From assembly GCA_035689185.1 (NCBI GenBank), contig DASSLY010000071.1, positions 1 through 48,231 on the forward strand: a DNA stretch of 48,231 bases, given 5' to 3'. The position numbers were made by a program, and so were the translations under genes. Of the stretch, positions 24,317 to 32,475 are shown piece after piece. The stretch comes from DASSLY01 sp035689185. Lineage in GTDB: Bacteria; Actinomycetota; Actinomycetes; Actinomycetales; Dermatophilaceae. The notes beneath the pieces were generated by a model. The model had not been told where the DNA came from, did no database searches, and worked only from the letters and a program-made list of their open reading frames with translations. Position 1 is the first letter of the stretch. Every line of letters begins with the position of its first letter.

Positions 24317-25546
24317 TCAGTCCGCGCGCCGCCGGACGCCTGGGAGGCCGGCCAGCGCGGTGAGCAGGGCCGCGGCCAGCAGCAGCACCACCACGGCCGC
24401 CCCGGCGCCGAGCCACGGCCGGACCGCGTCGTCCACGGACAGTCGCAGGAAGCCGGTCGGTGGCCGCTGGGCCGCCCGGGGCGCGAGCCCCGGTCCGCGC
24501 AGGGGCGCCGCGGCGGCGGACAGGGGCGGCGCGGACGCGGATGCCGTCGGCGTCGCAGCGGCGGCGGGTGCCGCGGTGCCCGCCGGGGTGGCCGGCGGCC
24601 GAGTCACCGTGCCCGGCTCGACCAGTGTCCCCACCGGGCGTACTCGCGCGGCATACCGGAAGGCCCAGTCGAACATCGCCGCCGGCGGCCGCCAGCTGGG
24701 CGTGGTCCCGCCCATGCTGGCCAGCAGGAGGGTACGGCCGCCGCGGCGGACCGCGCCGATGTAGGTCTGCAGGGCCTGCACGGTGTAGCCGTTCTTCACC
24801 CCGATGGTGCCCGGGTAGTTGTAGAGCAGCCGGTTGTGGTTGCCGATCATGAACGGCTTCGCCACGCTGCCGTCGGGGCGTCGGCCACCGGGGAACCGTG
24901 CCTGCCGCATGGCGACGTAACCGCGGAAGTCGTTGCGCTGCATGGCTGCTCGTCCGATGAGTGCCAGGTCATAGGCGCTGCTGGACTGGCCCGGCGCGTC
25001 CAGGCCGGACGGGTCACGGGCCACCGTGTCGAAGGCGCCCAGCTCGGCAGCCTCGGCGTTCATCGCGGCGACCGTGCCCGGCAGGCCGCCGCCGGCCCTG
25101 GCCAGGGCGTATGCCGCGTCGTTGCCGGAAGCCATGAGCATCGCCTGGAACAACAGCTGGACGGCGTACCGGCTTCCGGGCAGCATTCCCACCTTGGTGC
25201 CGTCCACCGCGACGTCGGTGTCGGTCGCCAGCACCGTGGTGGTCGGTGCGAGCCTCGGCAGCAGCACGAGCGCGGTGAGCACCTTCAGCGTGCTGGCCGG
25301 GAGTCGACGGGCGTGCGCGGACCGGGCCGCCAGGACCTCGCCGGTGTCCAGGTCGGCCAGCAGGTAGGAGGCGACCGGCAGCGCCGGCGGCGGCGGAACC
25401 CCGGCGGGCAGGTCCACCACGACCCCGGCGCGGCCCAGGGCGGCGCCGCCGACCACGTCCGCCTCGTCCGCCACGGCCGGCCCGACCCCCCCGAGCATCA
25501 ACCCGAACGTCAGCCCGGCCGCCCCGAGGAGGCGAGCGGCCGTCAT
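24317..25546 (-). CDS. D-alanyl-D-alanine carboxypeptidase (S11 family)
   Basis: This 409-residue low-molecular-weight penicillin-binding protein trims the terminal D-Ala from peptidoglycan pentapeptides. It has a signal peptide (about residues 1-26, ending AVA/DEA), then the serine active-site motifs in order: S85-T-L-K88, S140-G-N142 and K251-N-G. KNG in place of KTG occurs in actinobacterial relatives. After an Ala/Pro-rich linker a C-terminal membrane helix (about 375-395) anchors it on the outer face of the membrane. The ATG at 25546 overlaps the sdhB stop as ATGA, so it is translationally coupled to the succinate dehydrogenase operon. Confidence 0.92.
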   Translation of the reverse strand: MTAARLLGAAGLTFGLMLGGVGPAVADEADVVGGAALGRAGVVVDLPAGVPPPPALPVASYLLADLDTGEVLAARSAHARRLPASTLKVLTALVLLPRLAPTTTVLATDTDVAVDGTKVGMLPGSRYAVQLLFQAMLMASGNDAAYALARAGGGLPGTVAAMNAEAAELGAFDTVARDPSGLDAPGQSSSAYDLALIGRAAMQRNDFRGYVAMRQARFPGGRRPDGSVAKPFMIGNHNRLLYNYPGTIGVKNGYTVQALQTYIGAVRRGGRTLLLASMGGTTPSWRPPAAMFDWAFRYAARVRPVGTLVEPGTVTRPPATPAGTAAPAAAATPTASASAPPLSAAAAPLRGPGLAPRAAQRPPTGFLRLSVDDAVRPWLGAGAAVVVLLLAAALLTALAGLPGVRRRAD

Positions 25547-26289
25547 ACCCGGCGGGTGAGGATGGCCCGCTTGACCTCCTGGATCGCCTTGGTCACCTGG
25601 ATGCCACGAGGGCAGGCGTCGGTGCAGTTGAAGGTGGTCCGGCAGCGCCAGACGCCCTCCTTGTCGTTGAGGATCTCCAGCCGCTGCTCGCTGGCCTCGT
25701 CGCGGCTGTCGAAGATGAACCGGTGGGCGTTGACGATGGCGGCGGGCCCGAAGTACTGCGAATCGGACCAGAACACGGGGCAGCTCGTCGTGCACGCCGC
25801 GCACAGGATGCACTTGGTGGTGTCGTCGAACCGGTCCTTGTCGGCCTGGCTCTGCAACCGCTCCCTGGTCGGCTCCCGCTCCGCCACCAGGTAGGGCATG
25901 ACCTCCCGGTAGGCGTCGAAGAAGGGCTCCATGTCGACGATGAGGTCCTTCTCCACCGGGAGCCCGCCGATCGGCTCGACGGTGATGGGCTTGTCCGGGT
26001 TGACGTCACGGATGAGGGTCTTGCAGGCCAGCCGGTTCTTGCCGTTGATCCGCATGGCGTCCGAGCCGCACACGCCGTGCGCGCAGGAGCGGCGGAAGGC
26101 CAGCGACCCGTCCTGCTCCCACTTGATCTGGTGCAGCGCGTCCAGCACCCGGTCGGTGGCGTGCGCGGTCACCTGGTAGGTCTCGTAGTGCGGGTCCGGG
26201 CTCCGCTCCGGGTCGAACCGGCGGATCTTCAGCGTGACCTGGAACGAGCGGAGGGCCCCGGCCTGGGGTGTCGAAGCGGTGGCGGTCAT
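25543..26289 (-). CDS. sdhB: succinate dehydrogenase iron-sulfur subunit
   Basis: This 248-residue subunit passes electrons from FAD to the quinone site. The [2Fe-2S] cysteines are in SCAHGVCGSDAM and NRLACKTL; the [4Fe-4S] motif is CILCAACTTSCP, and the remaining cluster ligands are in FNCTDACPRGI. The TDACP stretch belongs to the 3Fe-4S/4Fe-4S region of normal enzymes. Its ATG overlaps the sdhA stop (TGATG). Confidence 0.97.
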   Translation of the reverse strand: MTATASTPQAGALRSFQVTLKIRRFDPERSPDPHYETYQVTAHATDRVLDALHQIKWEQDGSLAFRRSCAHGVCGSDAMRINGKNRLACKTLIRDVNPDKPITVEPIGGLPVEKDLIVDMEPFFDAYREVMPYLVAEREPTRERLQSQADKDRFDDTTKCILCAACTTSCPVFWSDSQYFGPAAIVNAHRFIFDSRDEASEQRLEILNDKEGVWRCRTTFNCTDACPRGIQVTKAIQEVKRAILTRRV

Positions 26290-28064
26290 CAGTACTTGCG
26301 CTCCATCGGCTGGTAGCGGGTCACGGTCACCGGCTTGTAGTCCAGCCGCACCTGCTCGGCGAACAGCGGCTCGCCGTCGGTCTCGGTGAGAGGCGCGCGG
26401 TAGGCCATGGTGTGCCGCATGAAGTTCACGTCGTCGCGGTGGGTGTAGTCCTCCCGGAAGTGCCCGCCGCGGGACTCCTTGCGGGCCAGCGCGCCCAGCG
26501 TGATGACCTCGGCCAGCTCGATGAGGAACCCCAGCTCGACCGCCTCCAGCAGGTCGGTGTTGTAGCGCTGCCCCTTGTCCTGGACGACCACGTGCCGGTA
26601 GCGCTCCTTGAGCTCGTCGATCACCCCCAGCGCCTCCTTCATCGACGCCTCGGTGCGGAACACCTGCACGTTGCGGTCCATCGTCTCCTGCAGCGCGCGG
26701 CGCAGGTCGGCCACCCGCTCCCCGCTGGACCGGTCCCGGATCCCTTCGACCATCGAGACGGTATGCCGCTCGGCGCCGGCCGGGGGGTCCACCCACGGGG
26801 CGGTCAGGACGAAGTCGGCAGCGGCGATGCCGGCCCGCCGGCCGAAGACGTTGATGTCGAGCAGGCTGTTGGTGCCTAGCCGGTTCGAGCCGTGGACCGA
26901 CACGCATGCCACCTCGCCGGCGGCGTACAGGCCGGGCACGACGTCGGTGTTGTCGCGCAGCACCTCGGTCTCCACGTTGGTCGGTATGCCGCCCATCGCG
27001 TAGTGGGCGGTGGGATAGACCGGGACCGGCTCGGTGTAGGGCTCCACCCCGAGGTAGGTCCGCGCGAACTCGGTGATGTCGGGCAGCTTGGCGTCGATGT
27101 GCGCCGGCTCCAGGTGGGTCAGGTCGAGCAGGACGTAGTCCTTGTCCGGCCCGGCGCCGCGTCCCTCGCGCACCTCGTTGGCCATGGAGCGGGCCACGAT
27201 GTCGCGGGGCGCGAGGTCCTTGATGGTGGGCGCGTACCGTTCCATGAACCGCTCGCCGTCGGCGTTGCGCAGGATGCCGCCCTCGCCCCGGGCTGCCTCG
27301 GAGAGCAGGATGCCGAGCCCGGCCAGCCCGGTCGGGTGGAACTGGAAGAACTCCATGTCCTCCAGCGGCAGCCCCCGGCGGAACACCACCCCCATCCCGT
27401 CGCCGGTCAGGGTGTGGGCGTTGCTGGTGGTCTTGTACACCTTGCCGGTGCCCCCGGTGGCGAACACGACGGCCTTGGCCTGGAACACGTGGATCTCCCC
27501 GGAGGCCAGCTCGTAGGCGACCACGCCGGCGGTGCGCTGGTCGCCCAGGGGCCCGGTGCCGAGCACCAGGTCCAGCACGTAGAACTCGTTGAAGAACTCC
27601 ACCCGCTGCTTCACGCAGTTCTGGTACAGCGTCTGCAGGATCATGTGCCCGGTCCGGTCGGCGGCGTAGCACGACCGGCGGACCGCGGCCTCGCCGTGGT
27701 TGCGGGTGTGCCCGCCGAACCGGCGCTGGTCGATGCGCCCCTCCGGCGTGCGGTTGAACGGCAACCCCATCTTCTCCAGGTCGATGACCGCGTCGATGGC
27801 CTCCCGGCACATGATCTCGGCCGCGTCCTGGTCGACCAGGTAGTCCCCGCCCTTGACCGTGTCGAAGGTGTGCCACTCCCAGTTGTCCTCCTCCACGTTG
27901 GCCAGGGCGGCGCACATGCCGCCCTGGGCCGCGCCGGTGTGGGACCGGGTCGGGTAGAGCTTGGTAAGCACCGCGGTGCGGACCCGCTTGGACGACTCCA
28001 GCGCGGCGCGCATCCCGGCGCCTCCGGCGCCGACGATCACCACGTCATACCGATGCGTCTGCAT
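26289..28064 (-). CDS. sdhA: succinate dehydrogenase flavoprotein subunit
   Basis: This 591-residue subunit oxidises succinate to fumarate. The FAD-binding GAGGAG lies at residues 12-17, the histidine that carries covalent FAD is H42 in RSHTGAAQGG, and the active-site region HPTGL plus the PTAHYAMGG capping segment are intact. Length is standard for actinobacterial SdhA of the non-fumarate-reductase type. It lies 13 bases after sdhD and overlaps sdhB by one base. Confidence 0.97.
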   Translation of the reverse strand: MQTHRYDVVIVGAGGAGMRAALESSKRVRTAVLTKLYPTRSHTGAAQGGMCAALANVEEDNWEWHTFDTVKGGDYLVDQDAAEIMCREAIDAVIDLEKMGLPFNRTPEGRIDQRRFGGHTRNHGEAAVRRSCYAADRTGHMILQTLYQNCVKQRVEFFNEFYVLDLVLGTGPLGDQRTAGVVAYELASGEIHVFQAKAVVFATGGTGKVYKTTSNAHTLTGDGMGVVFRRGLPLEDMEFFQFHPTGLAGLGILLSEAARGEGGILRNADGERFMERYAPTIKDLAPRDIVARSMANEVREGRGAGPDKDYVLLDLTHLEPAHIDAKLPDITEFARTYLGVEPYTEPVPVYPTAHYAMGGIPTNVETEVLRDNTDVVPGLYAAGEVACVSVHGSNRLGTNSLLDINVFGRRAGIAAADFVLTAPWVDPPAGAERHTVSMVEGIRDRSSGERVADLRRALQETMDRNVQVFRTEASMKEALGVIDELKERYRHVVVQDKGQRYNTDLLEAVELGFLIELAEVITLGALARKESRGGHFREDYTHRDDVNFMRHTMAYRAPLTETDGEPLFAEQVRLDYKPVTVTRYQPMERKY

Positions 28065-28077
28065 GTCCTGCCTCTCG

Positions 28078-28548
28078 CTAGCGGCCGGTCCGGCACAGCT
28101 CCAGCGTGCTCGCCGGGTCGGCGCAGGGGTCGAAGGTGAAGACCACCAGGGTGCCGAGCAGCAGCACCAGCAGGGCGCTGGCGAACAGCAGCGTCTTCAG
28201 CACGATCCGGGTGCTGTCGCGCTCGCTGTAGTCGTTGATGATCGTGCGCAGGCCGTTCACGCCGTGCAGCTCGGCCAGCCAGAGCATGAGCAGGTCCCAG
28301 ACCTGCCAGAACGGGCTGGCCCACTTGCCGGCGACGAAGGCGAAGTCGACGCCCTTGATGCCTTCGCCCAGCACCAGGTTCACGAACAGGTGCCCGAACA
28401 CCAGGACGAGCAGCAGCACGCCCGAGGCGCGCATGAAGACCCAGGACCAGAGCTCGAAGTTGGTCCGGGACTTCAGCCGCCGGGCGTACCTCGAAGGCGC
28501 GCTCAGCTGCGTCAGCTTCGGGCCGCGCGGGTTGGCCGTCGTGGTCAT
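28078..28548 (-). CDS. sdhD: succinate dehydrogenase membrane anchor SdhD
   Basis: This 156-residue protein has three membrane helices and anchors SdhAB, helping form the quinone and heme b sites. FGHLFVNLVLG and AELHGVNGLRTIINDY carry the conserved histidines, the second being the family signature. A strong GGAGG site precedes the ATG at 28548. It lies ten bases after sdhC. Confidence 0.93.
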   Translation of the reverse strand: MTTTANPRGPKLTQLSAPSRYARRLKSRTNFELWSWVFMRASGVLLLVLVFGHLFVNLVLGEGIKGVDFAFVAGKWASPFWQVWDLLMLWLAELHGVNGLRTIINDYSERDSTRIVLKTLLFASALLVLLLGTLVVFTFDPCADPASTLELCRTGR

Positions 28549-28558
28549 CCTCGCCTCC

Positions 28559-28942
28559 TCAGCCGAACGCGTGGGTCAGGTGCCGGATGGAGAAGGGCAC
28601 CATCAGCAGGACGAACAGGCCCACGACGACCCACGACATCTGCCGCTGCAGCCGTGGCCCCCGGGACCAGAAGTCGACCAGGATGATCCGGATGCCGTTG
28701 ATCGCGTGGAACACGACCGCGGCGACCAGGCCCAGCTCGCCGAGGGCGACCACCGGCGTCTTGTACTGCTGGATGACGGTGTTGTAAGCCTCTGGGGACA
28801 CCCGCACCAGCGAGGTGTCCAGCACGTGGGCGAACAGGAACACGAAGATGAGGACCCCGCTGATCCGGTGGGCCACCCAGGTCCACATGCCCTCCCCGCC
28901 GCGGTAGATCCGGGCGGCGGCCGACTGCTTCACCTCTGGCAC
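28559..28942 (-). CDS. sdhC: succinate dehydrogenase cytochrome b556 subunit SdhC
   Basis: This 127-residue protein has three membrane helices. MWTWVAHRISGVLIF opens the first (heme/quinone side) and FHAINGIRIILVDF the third, as expected for SdhC. The GTG at 28942 is preferred to longer forms because GGAGGG (28957-28952) is nine bases upstream and residues before it would be encoded by the 11-bp repeats of the leader. It is the first gene of the sdhCDAB–carboxypeptidase operon. Confidence 0.9.
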   Translation of the reverse strand: MPEVKQSAAARIYRGGEGMWTWVAHRISGVLIFVFLFAHVLDTSLVRVSPEAYNTVIQQYKTPVVALGELGLVAAVVFHAINGIRIILVDFWSRGPRLQRQMSWVVVGLFVLLMVPFSIRHLTHAFG

Positions 28943-28969
28943 CGCAGGCTGCCCTCCTAGGTCGAACGG

Positions 28970-29013
28970 GGGTCGGACCGGGGTCGGACCGGTATCGGAC
29001 CGGGATCGGACCG
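28970..29013. repeat. 11-bp tandem repeat, 4 units, in sdhC leader
   Basis: Four units of GGGTCGGACCG or close variants (GTATCGGACCG, GGATCGGACCG) begin at 28970, 28981, 28992 and 29003. They end 12 bases before the sdhC ribosome site, in the divergent gap with the guanylyltransferase gene. Eleven bases is about one helical turn, so they could be stacked protein sites or part of the 5' leader. Confidence 0.85.
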
Positions 29014-29160
29014 GTATGGGGCGCCGGCCGCGGCGGAGCGGACCGTGACGGACGGCGGCGTCCATGTGCGGGCCATCATAGTGAGCGGGCCGCAGCCCTT
29101 GCCGCACCGGACGCGGCCGGCGTGGGGAAGGCGCCGCCGGTGCCGGGTCCGGCCCGTGGG

Positions 29161-29172
29161 TACGGTCGGCCC
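29161..29172 (+). promoter_or_regulatory. -10 box of leaderless guanylyltransferase gene
   Basis: TACGGT at 29161-29166 ends six bases before the GTG at 29173. There is no ribosome site, so a leaderless start is likely. No -35 box is clear. Confidence 0.4.
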
Positions 29173-30264
29173 GTGAGCGCGATCGAGGGCTTCTGGGCGG
29201 TCATCCCGGCGGGGGGTGCCGGCACCCGGCTGTGGCCGCTGTCGCGCGCGGCGGCGCCGAAGTTCCTGCTCGACCTGACCGGGTCCGGACGCACCCTGCT
29301 GCAGCAGACCTGGGACCGGCTGCAGCCGTTGTGCGCCGACCGGGTGGTGGTGGTGACCGGGATTCGGCACCAGGAGGCGGTGCGCGCCCAGCTGCCGGCG
29401 CTGGCCGGCTCGCAGGTCCTCGCCGAGCCGTCCCCGCGGGACTCGATGGCCGCGATCGGGCTGGCGGCGGCGGTGCTCGAACGCAAGGACCCCGGCGCGG
29501 TCATCGGCTCGTTCGCCGCCGACCACGTCGTGTCCCGGGTCGAGGCGTTCCACGAGGCGGTTCGGCAGGCGGTGGCGGTGGCCCGGGCCGGCTACCTCGT
29601 CACCATCGGGATCGCGCCGACGCACCCGGCGACCGGGTTCGGCTACATCCACCTCGGTGACCCGCTGTCCGTGCCGGATGCGACGGCTGCCCGGCAGGTG
29701 CGCGCCTTCCAGGAGAAGCCGGACCAGGCGACCGCGACCGCATACCTGCGGTCCGGTGAGTTCCGGTGGAACGCGGGCATGTTCGTGGCCCGCGCGTCGG
29801 TGGTGCTCGACCTGCTGGCGGACTACCACCCCGGCCTGGCCGCGGGCCTGCGCGACATCGCGGCCGAGCCGGGCCGGCTGGCGGAGCTGTGGCCAGGCCT
29901 GCTGAAGATCCCGATCGACACGGCAGTGGCCGAGCCGGCGGCCGCGGACGGGCGCGTCGCGGTGGTGCCGGCGGACCTGGGCTGGGAGGACGTCGGTGAC
30001 TTCGCGGCGCTGGCCACCCTGCTCGCCGAGGCTGCGGACCAGCCGGGGCTGCGGGTGCTCGGCGACCCCGCTCAGGTGCTGGCGCTGGACGCTAGCGGGG
30101 TCGTGGTGCCCTCCTCCGGGCGGGTGGTGGCCGTCCTCGGCCTGGACGACGTGGTGGTGGTCGACACTTCGGACGCCGTGCTGGTGACCACCCGGGACCG
30201 GGCCCAAGACGTGAAATCCCTGGTCGACGCGCTGAAGGCCGCCGGGCGGCTTGACCTCACCTAG
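29173..30264 (+). CDS. manC: mannose-1-phosphate guanylyltransferase
   Basis: This 363-residue nucleotidyltransferase makes GDP-mannose from mannose 1-phosphate and GTP, the donor for mannolipids and protein mannosylation in Actinobacteria. The pyrophosphorylase motif GGAGTRLWPLSR is at about residues 13-24, followed by the conserved PKFLLDL, the FAADHVV metal site and FQEKP. The FRWNAGMFV segment fits the sugar site. It lacks the C-terminal isomerase domain of longer ManC/AlgA proteins, as in mycobacterial ManB-type enzymes. The GTG start is chosen from the -10 box spacing and the family N-terminus. Confidence 0.9.
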   Translation: MSAIEGFWAVIPAGGAGTRLWPLSRAAAPKFLLDLTGSGRTLLQQTWDRLQPLCADRVVVVTGIRHQEAVRAQLPALAGSQVLAEPSPRDSMAAIGLAAAVLERKDPGAVIGSFAADHVVSRVEAFHEAVRQAVAVARAGYLVTIGIAPTHPATGFGYIHLGDPLSVPDATAARQVRAFQEKPDQATATAYLRSGEFRWNAGMFVARASVVLDLLADYHPGLAAGLRDIAAEPGRLAELWPGLLKIPIDTAVAEPAAADGRVAVVPADLGWEDVGDFAALATLLAEAADQPGLRVLGDPAQVLALDASGVVVPSSGRVVAVLGLDDVVVVDTSDAVLVTTRDRAQDVKSLVDALKAAGRLDLT

Positions 30265-30352
30265 GCTCCGCACGCCACTCCAAGACTGGCCGGTGTCGGG
30301 GCGCTGGCGACCCAAAGGCCGACGAGCGGGATAAGTCGGTCGTCGCCCCGGA

Positions 30353-30425
30353 CGGTCAGCGGTGACCGATACGTTGAGGTCGATGGTTGGACACGATGGC
30401 TCGCAGTGCGTCACCGTCCGGTGAC
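30353..30425. promoter_or_regulatory. two operator-like inverted repeats before peptidase/PIN pair
   Basis: CGGTCA–GCGG–TGACCG at 30353-30368 and GTCACC–GTCC–GGTGAC at 30410-30425 are perfect six-base inverted repeats, each with a four-base spacer, 57 bases apart centre to centre. Both contain GGTGAC. They flank the probable promoter of the peptidase gene, whose protein starts with a helix-turn-helix-like region, so autoregulation is plausible. Confidence 0.45.
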
Positions 30426-30450
30426 TGCTCGGACCGCGAAGGAGGTGAAC

Positions 30451-31608
30451 GTGGCTGAACGCGTCGACATCTCCCTGGAAGTTCTGCGCTGGGCTCGGGA
30501 GCGGTCTGGCCGCAGTCGCAGCGACCTGAACCGCTTCCCGGTCGAGGCGTGGGAGGCCCGAGACGCCAAGCCGACGATGCGGCAGCTTGAGGAGTACGCC
30601 AAGGCAACTCGTACGCCCATCGGCTTCTTCTTCCTACGAGAGCCGCCCAGGCCGGAGCCAGTGCCAATTCAGGACTTCCGTAGGTTCGGCGGCGATCGTC
30701 CGCCCCCCTCGCCGACGCCGGATCTCCTCGACACCATCTACGCTTGCCAGGCGCGCCAGGACTGGTACCGAGACTACGCCGAGGCCCATGGCGCCGATCC
30801 GGTTCCGCTCGTCGGCAGCCTGAGCGTTGAGATACCAGTCAGCGAGGCCGCTGATCAGATGCGGTCGATGTTGAGCTTCGGGCTCGACCGGCGCCTCGAG
30901 TTCTCCAACTGGAGCGAGGCGCTGACCGGTCTGCGGGACCACGCCGAGGAGGTCGGCGTGCTCGTCATGATCAGTGGTGTTGTCGGAGCAAACACCCATC
31001 GGTTGTTGAACCCCGAGGAGTTTCGAGGCTTCGCTCTTGCCGACGACCTGGCACCGGTGGTGTTCATCAACGGCGCCGACACGAGGGCGGCGCAGATCTT
31101 CAGCTTGGCGCATGAGCTTGCTCACATCAGCCTCGGCGAGACGGCTGTCTCCAAACCCGAGCTCGGAGACCTCGACCGTCAAGGCCGCAGCGAGCAGTGG
31201 TGCAACGAGGTGGCGGCCGAGCTGTTGGTTCCGGAGGTGTCCTTGCGACAGGCCTTCCTGCCACAGTCGGACCTCACGGCTGAGCTCGACCGGCTAGCTA
31301 AGTTCTACCGTACGTCCACGCTGGTAGTACTTCGTCGGCTGGCTGACGTGGGACTGATAAGCGCAGAGGAATACCACAAAGCCTACCCGGCGGAAGCGAG
31401 CAGGGTGCTGAAACTCGCTGTCGAGAGGGCCAGCACGGGAGGCAGTTTCTACAATACAACTCCTGTGCGAGTGAGCAAGCGATTCGCCCGAGCGTTGATC
31501 GCCGACACGTTGGAGGGGCGCACCTCGCATCGCGAGGCATACCGGCTGCTCGGCTCCCGAAAGCACACCGCCTTTGAAGAGCTGGGCCGAGGACTTGGCG
31601 TTGCCTGA
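30451..31608 (+). CDS. ImmA/IrrE-type metallopeptidase with HTH-like N-terminus
   Basis: This 385-residue protein has an XRE-like helix-turn-helix region at about residues 8-63 (ending TPIGFFFLREPP, the usual junction in this family), a middle region, then a COG2856/ImmA-IrrE zinc peptidase domain with H221-E222-L-A-H225 and the downstream QWCNEVAAELLVP segment that supplies the third ligand. Such proteins cut regulators or act as antitoxins. The GTG at 30451 follows GGAGG at 30441-30445. Its stop overlaps the next start (TGATG), pairing it with a DUF4411 protein. Codon use and base composition are more AT-rich than in neighbours, a sign of transfer. Confidence 0.88.
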   Translation: MAERVDISLEVLRWARERSGRSRSDLNRFPVEAWEARDAKPTMRQLEEYAKATRTPIGFFFLREPPRPEPVPIQDFRRFGGDRPPPSPTPDLLDTIYACQARQDWYRDYAEAHGADPVPLVGSLSVEIPVSEAADQMRSMLSFGLDRRLEFSNWSEALTGLRDHAEEVGVLVMISGVVGANTHRLLNPEEFRGFALADDLAPVVFINGADTRAAQIFSLAHELAHISLGETAVSKPELGDLDRQGRSEQWCNEVAAELLVPEVSLRQAFLPQSDLTAELDRLAKFYRTSTLVVLRRLADVGLISAEEYHKAYPAEASRVLKLAVERASTGGSFYNTTPVRVSKRFARALIADTLEGRTSHREAYRLLGSRKHTAFEELGRGLGVA

Positions 31609-32087
31609 TGTACCTGTTGGACTCCGACGTGCTGATCGATGCCAAGAACCATCACTACCCCTTCGACATCGTGCCGGGGTTCTGGCGTTGGATCAGCGAG
31701 GCTCATAGGGCTGGGCGAATCTTCACTGTTCAAGCCGTCGTGGAGGAGATCATGGCTGGCGGAGACGAGTTGGCCGAATGGATCACCAACCAGCCCGGCA
31801 CCTTCAAGCTTCGGCCGCGGGCCACCGATGCCGCCTCGCTACAACGCGTGTCGGAATGGGCCGTGAATGCCGGGTACCGGCAGGGAGCTGCTGAAATCTT
31901 CCTTTCCTCAGGTGACTATTTCCTCGTCGCTCAGGCACTCTCGCTCGGCTACACCGTTGTTACCCAGGAAAAGCCGGCGCCGATGAGTCAGAAACGAATC
32001 AAAATTCCTGACGCCTGCAACGCCGTCAACGTGCCCTGGACTTCGTTATTCGATGTTCTGAAGGCCGAGGGGGCTCGATTCAACTAG
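31608..32087 (+). CDS. DUF4411 PIN-like protein, putative toxin
   Basis: This 159-residue protein matches DUF4411, which has a PIN-like ribonuclease fold. It opens with YLLDSDVLIDAKNHHYPFDIVPGFW; candidate metal-binding acidic residues are D5, D7, E46 and D103 (SSGDYF). The 3' half is clearly richer in A+T than most of the window. It overlaps the upstream peptidase gene by one base, the layout of a toxin–antitoxin pair in which the HTH-peptidase acts as antitoxin and this protein as RNA-cleaving toxin. Toxicity is inferred from family and layout, not shown. Confidence 0.82.
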   Translation: MYLLDSDVLIDAKNHHYPFDIVPGFWRWISEAHRAGRIFTVQAVVEEIMAGGDELAEWITNQPGTFKLRPRATDAASLQRVSEWAVNAGYRQGAAEIFLSSGDYFLVAQALSLGYTVVTQEKPAPMSQKRIKIPDACNAVNVPWTSLFDVLKAEGARFN

Positions 32088-32475
32088 TTCCATCGTTGCG
32101 GGGAAACACGACAGGCGTACTCCTCGCCAGGGCGCCTCAATCTGCAGCGCGCTTACAAGTTGCACCTAAACTGCGCTTCATTGCGAAGGGAGAAGGAAGA
32201 CGGTCGGCCCAAGGGCTCGTCGAGGAGAGGGCTTTTCGGAGTCGTTCCCACGGCACTTCCGCGTCGGCGTTGGGCGGCCAACCCTGCACGCTACGGCGGT
32301 GCGGAGTTGCTCCACCTGCGCGGCCAGGTCATGTCGAACCCTGGCCTAGCGGGCACCGTGGCAGACCCCAGTCGGGTGGGGACGGTGGGAAGCGTTGATC
32401 TCCGACAAGGAACAGCGTCAGCGTCTGTCACGCCGACCGACGACACACTGATGCGACCCGGGATCCAGGACCCAG
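32088..32475. other. 388-base gap without a gene
   Basis: This lies between the converging DUF4411 and phosphatase genes. I see no gene, no clear terminator hairpin and no repeat. Its beginning keeps the lower G+C of the toxin–antitoxin pair and its end returns to the usual composition, so one edge of the acquired segment may lie here. Confidence 0.5.

Noticed and set aside
24790..24800. inactive carboxypeptidase because KTG is KNG
   Set aside because: KNG is seen in active actinobacterial relatives, and SxxK and SxN are intact.
24236..25894. 552-residue plus-strand open frame
   Set aside because: It is antisense to the carboxypeptidase and sdhB genes, with a low-complexity composition and no family match.
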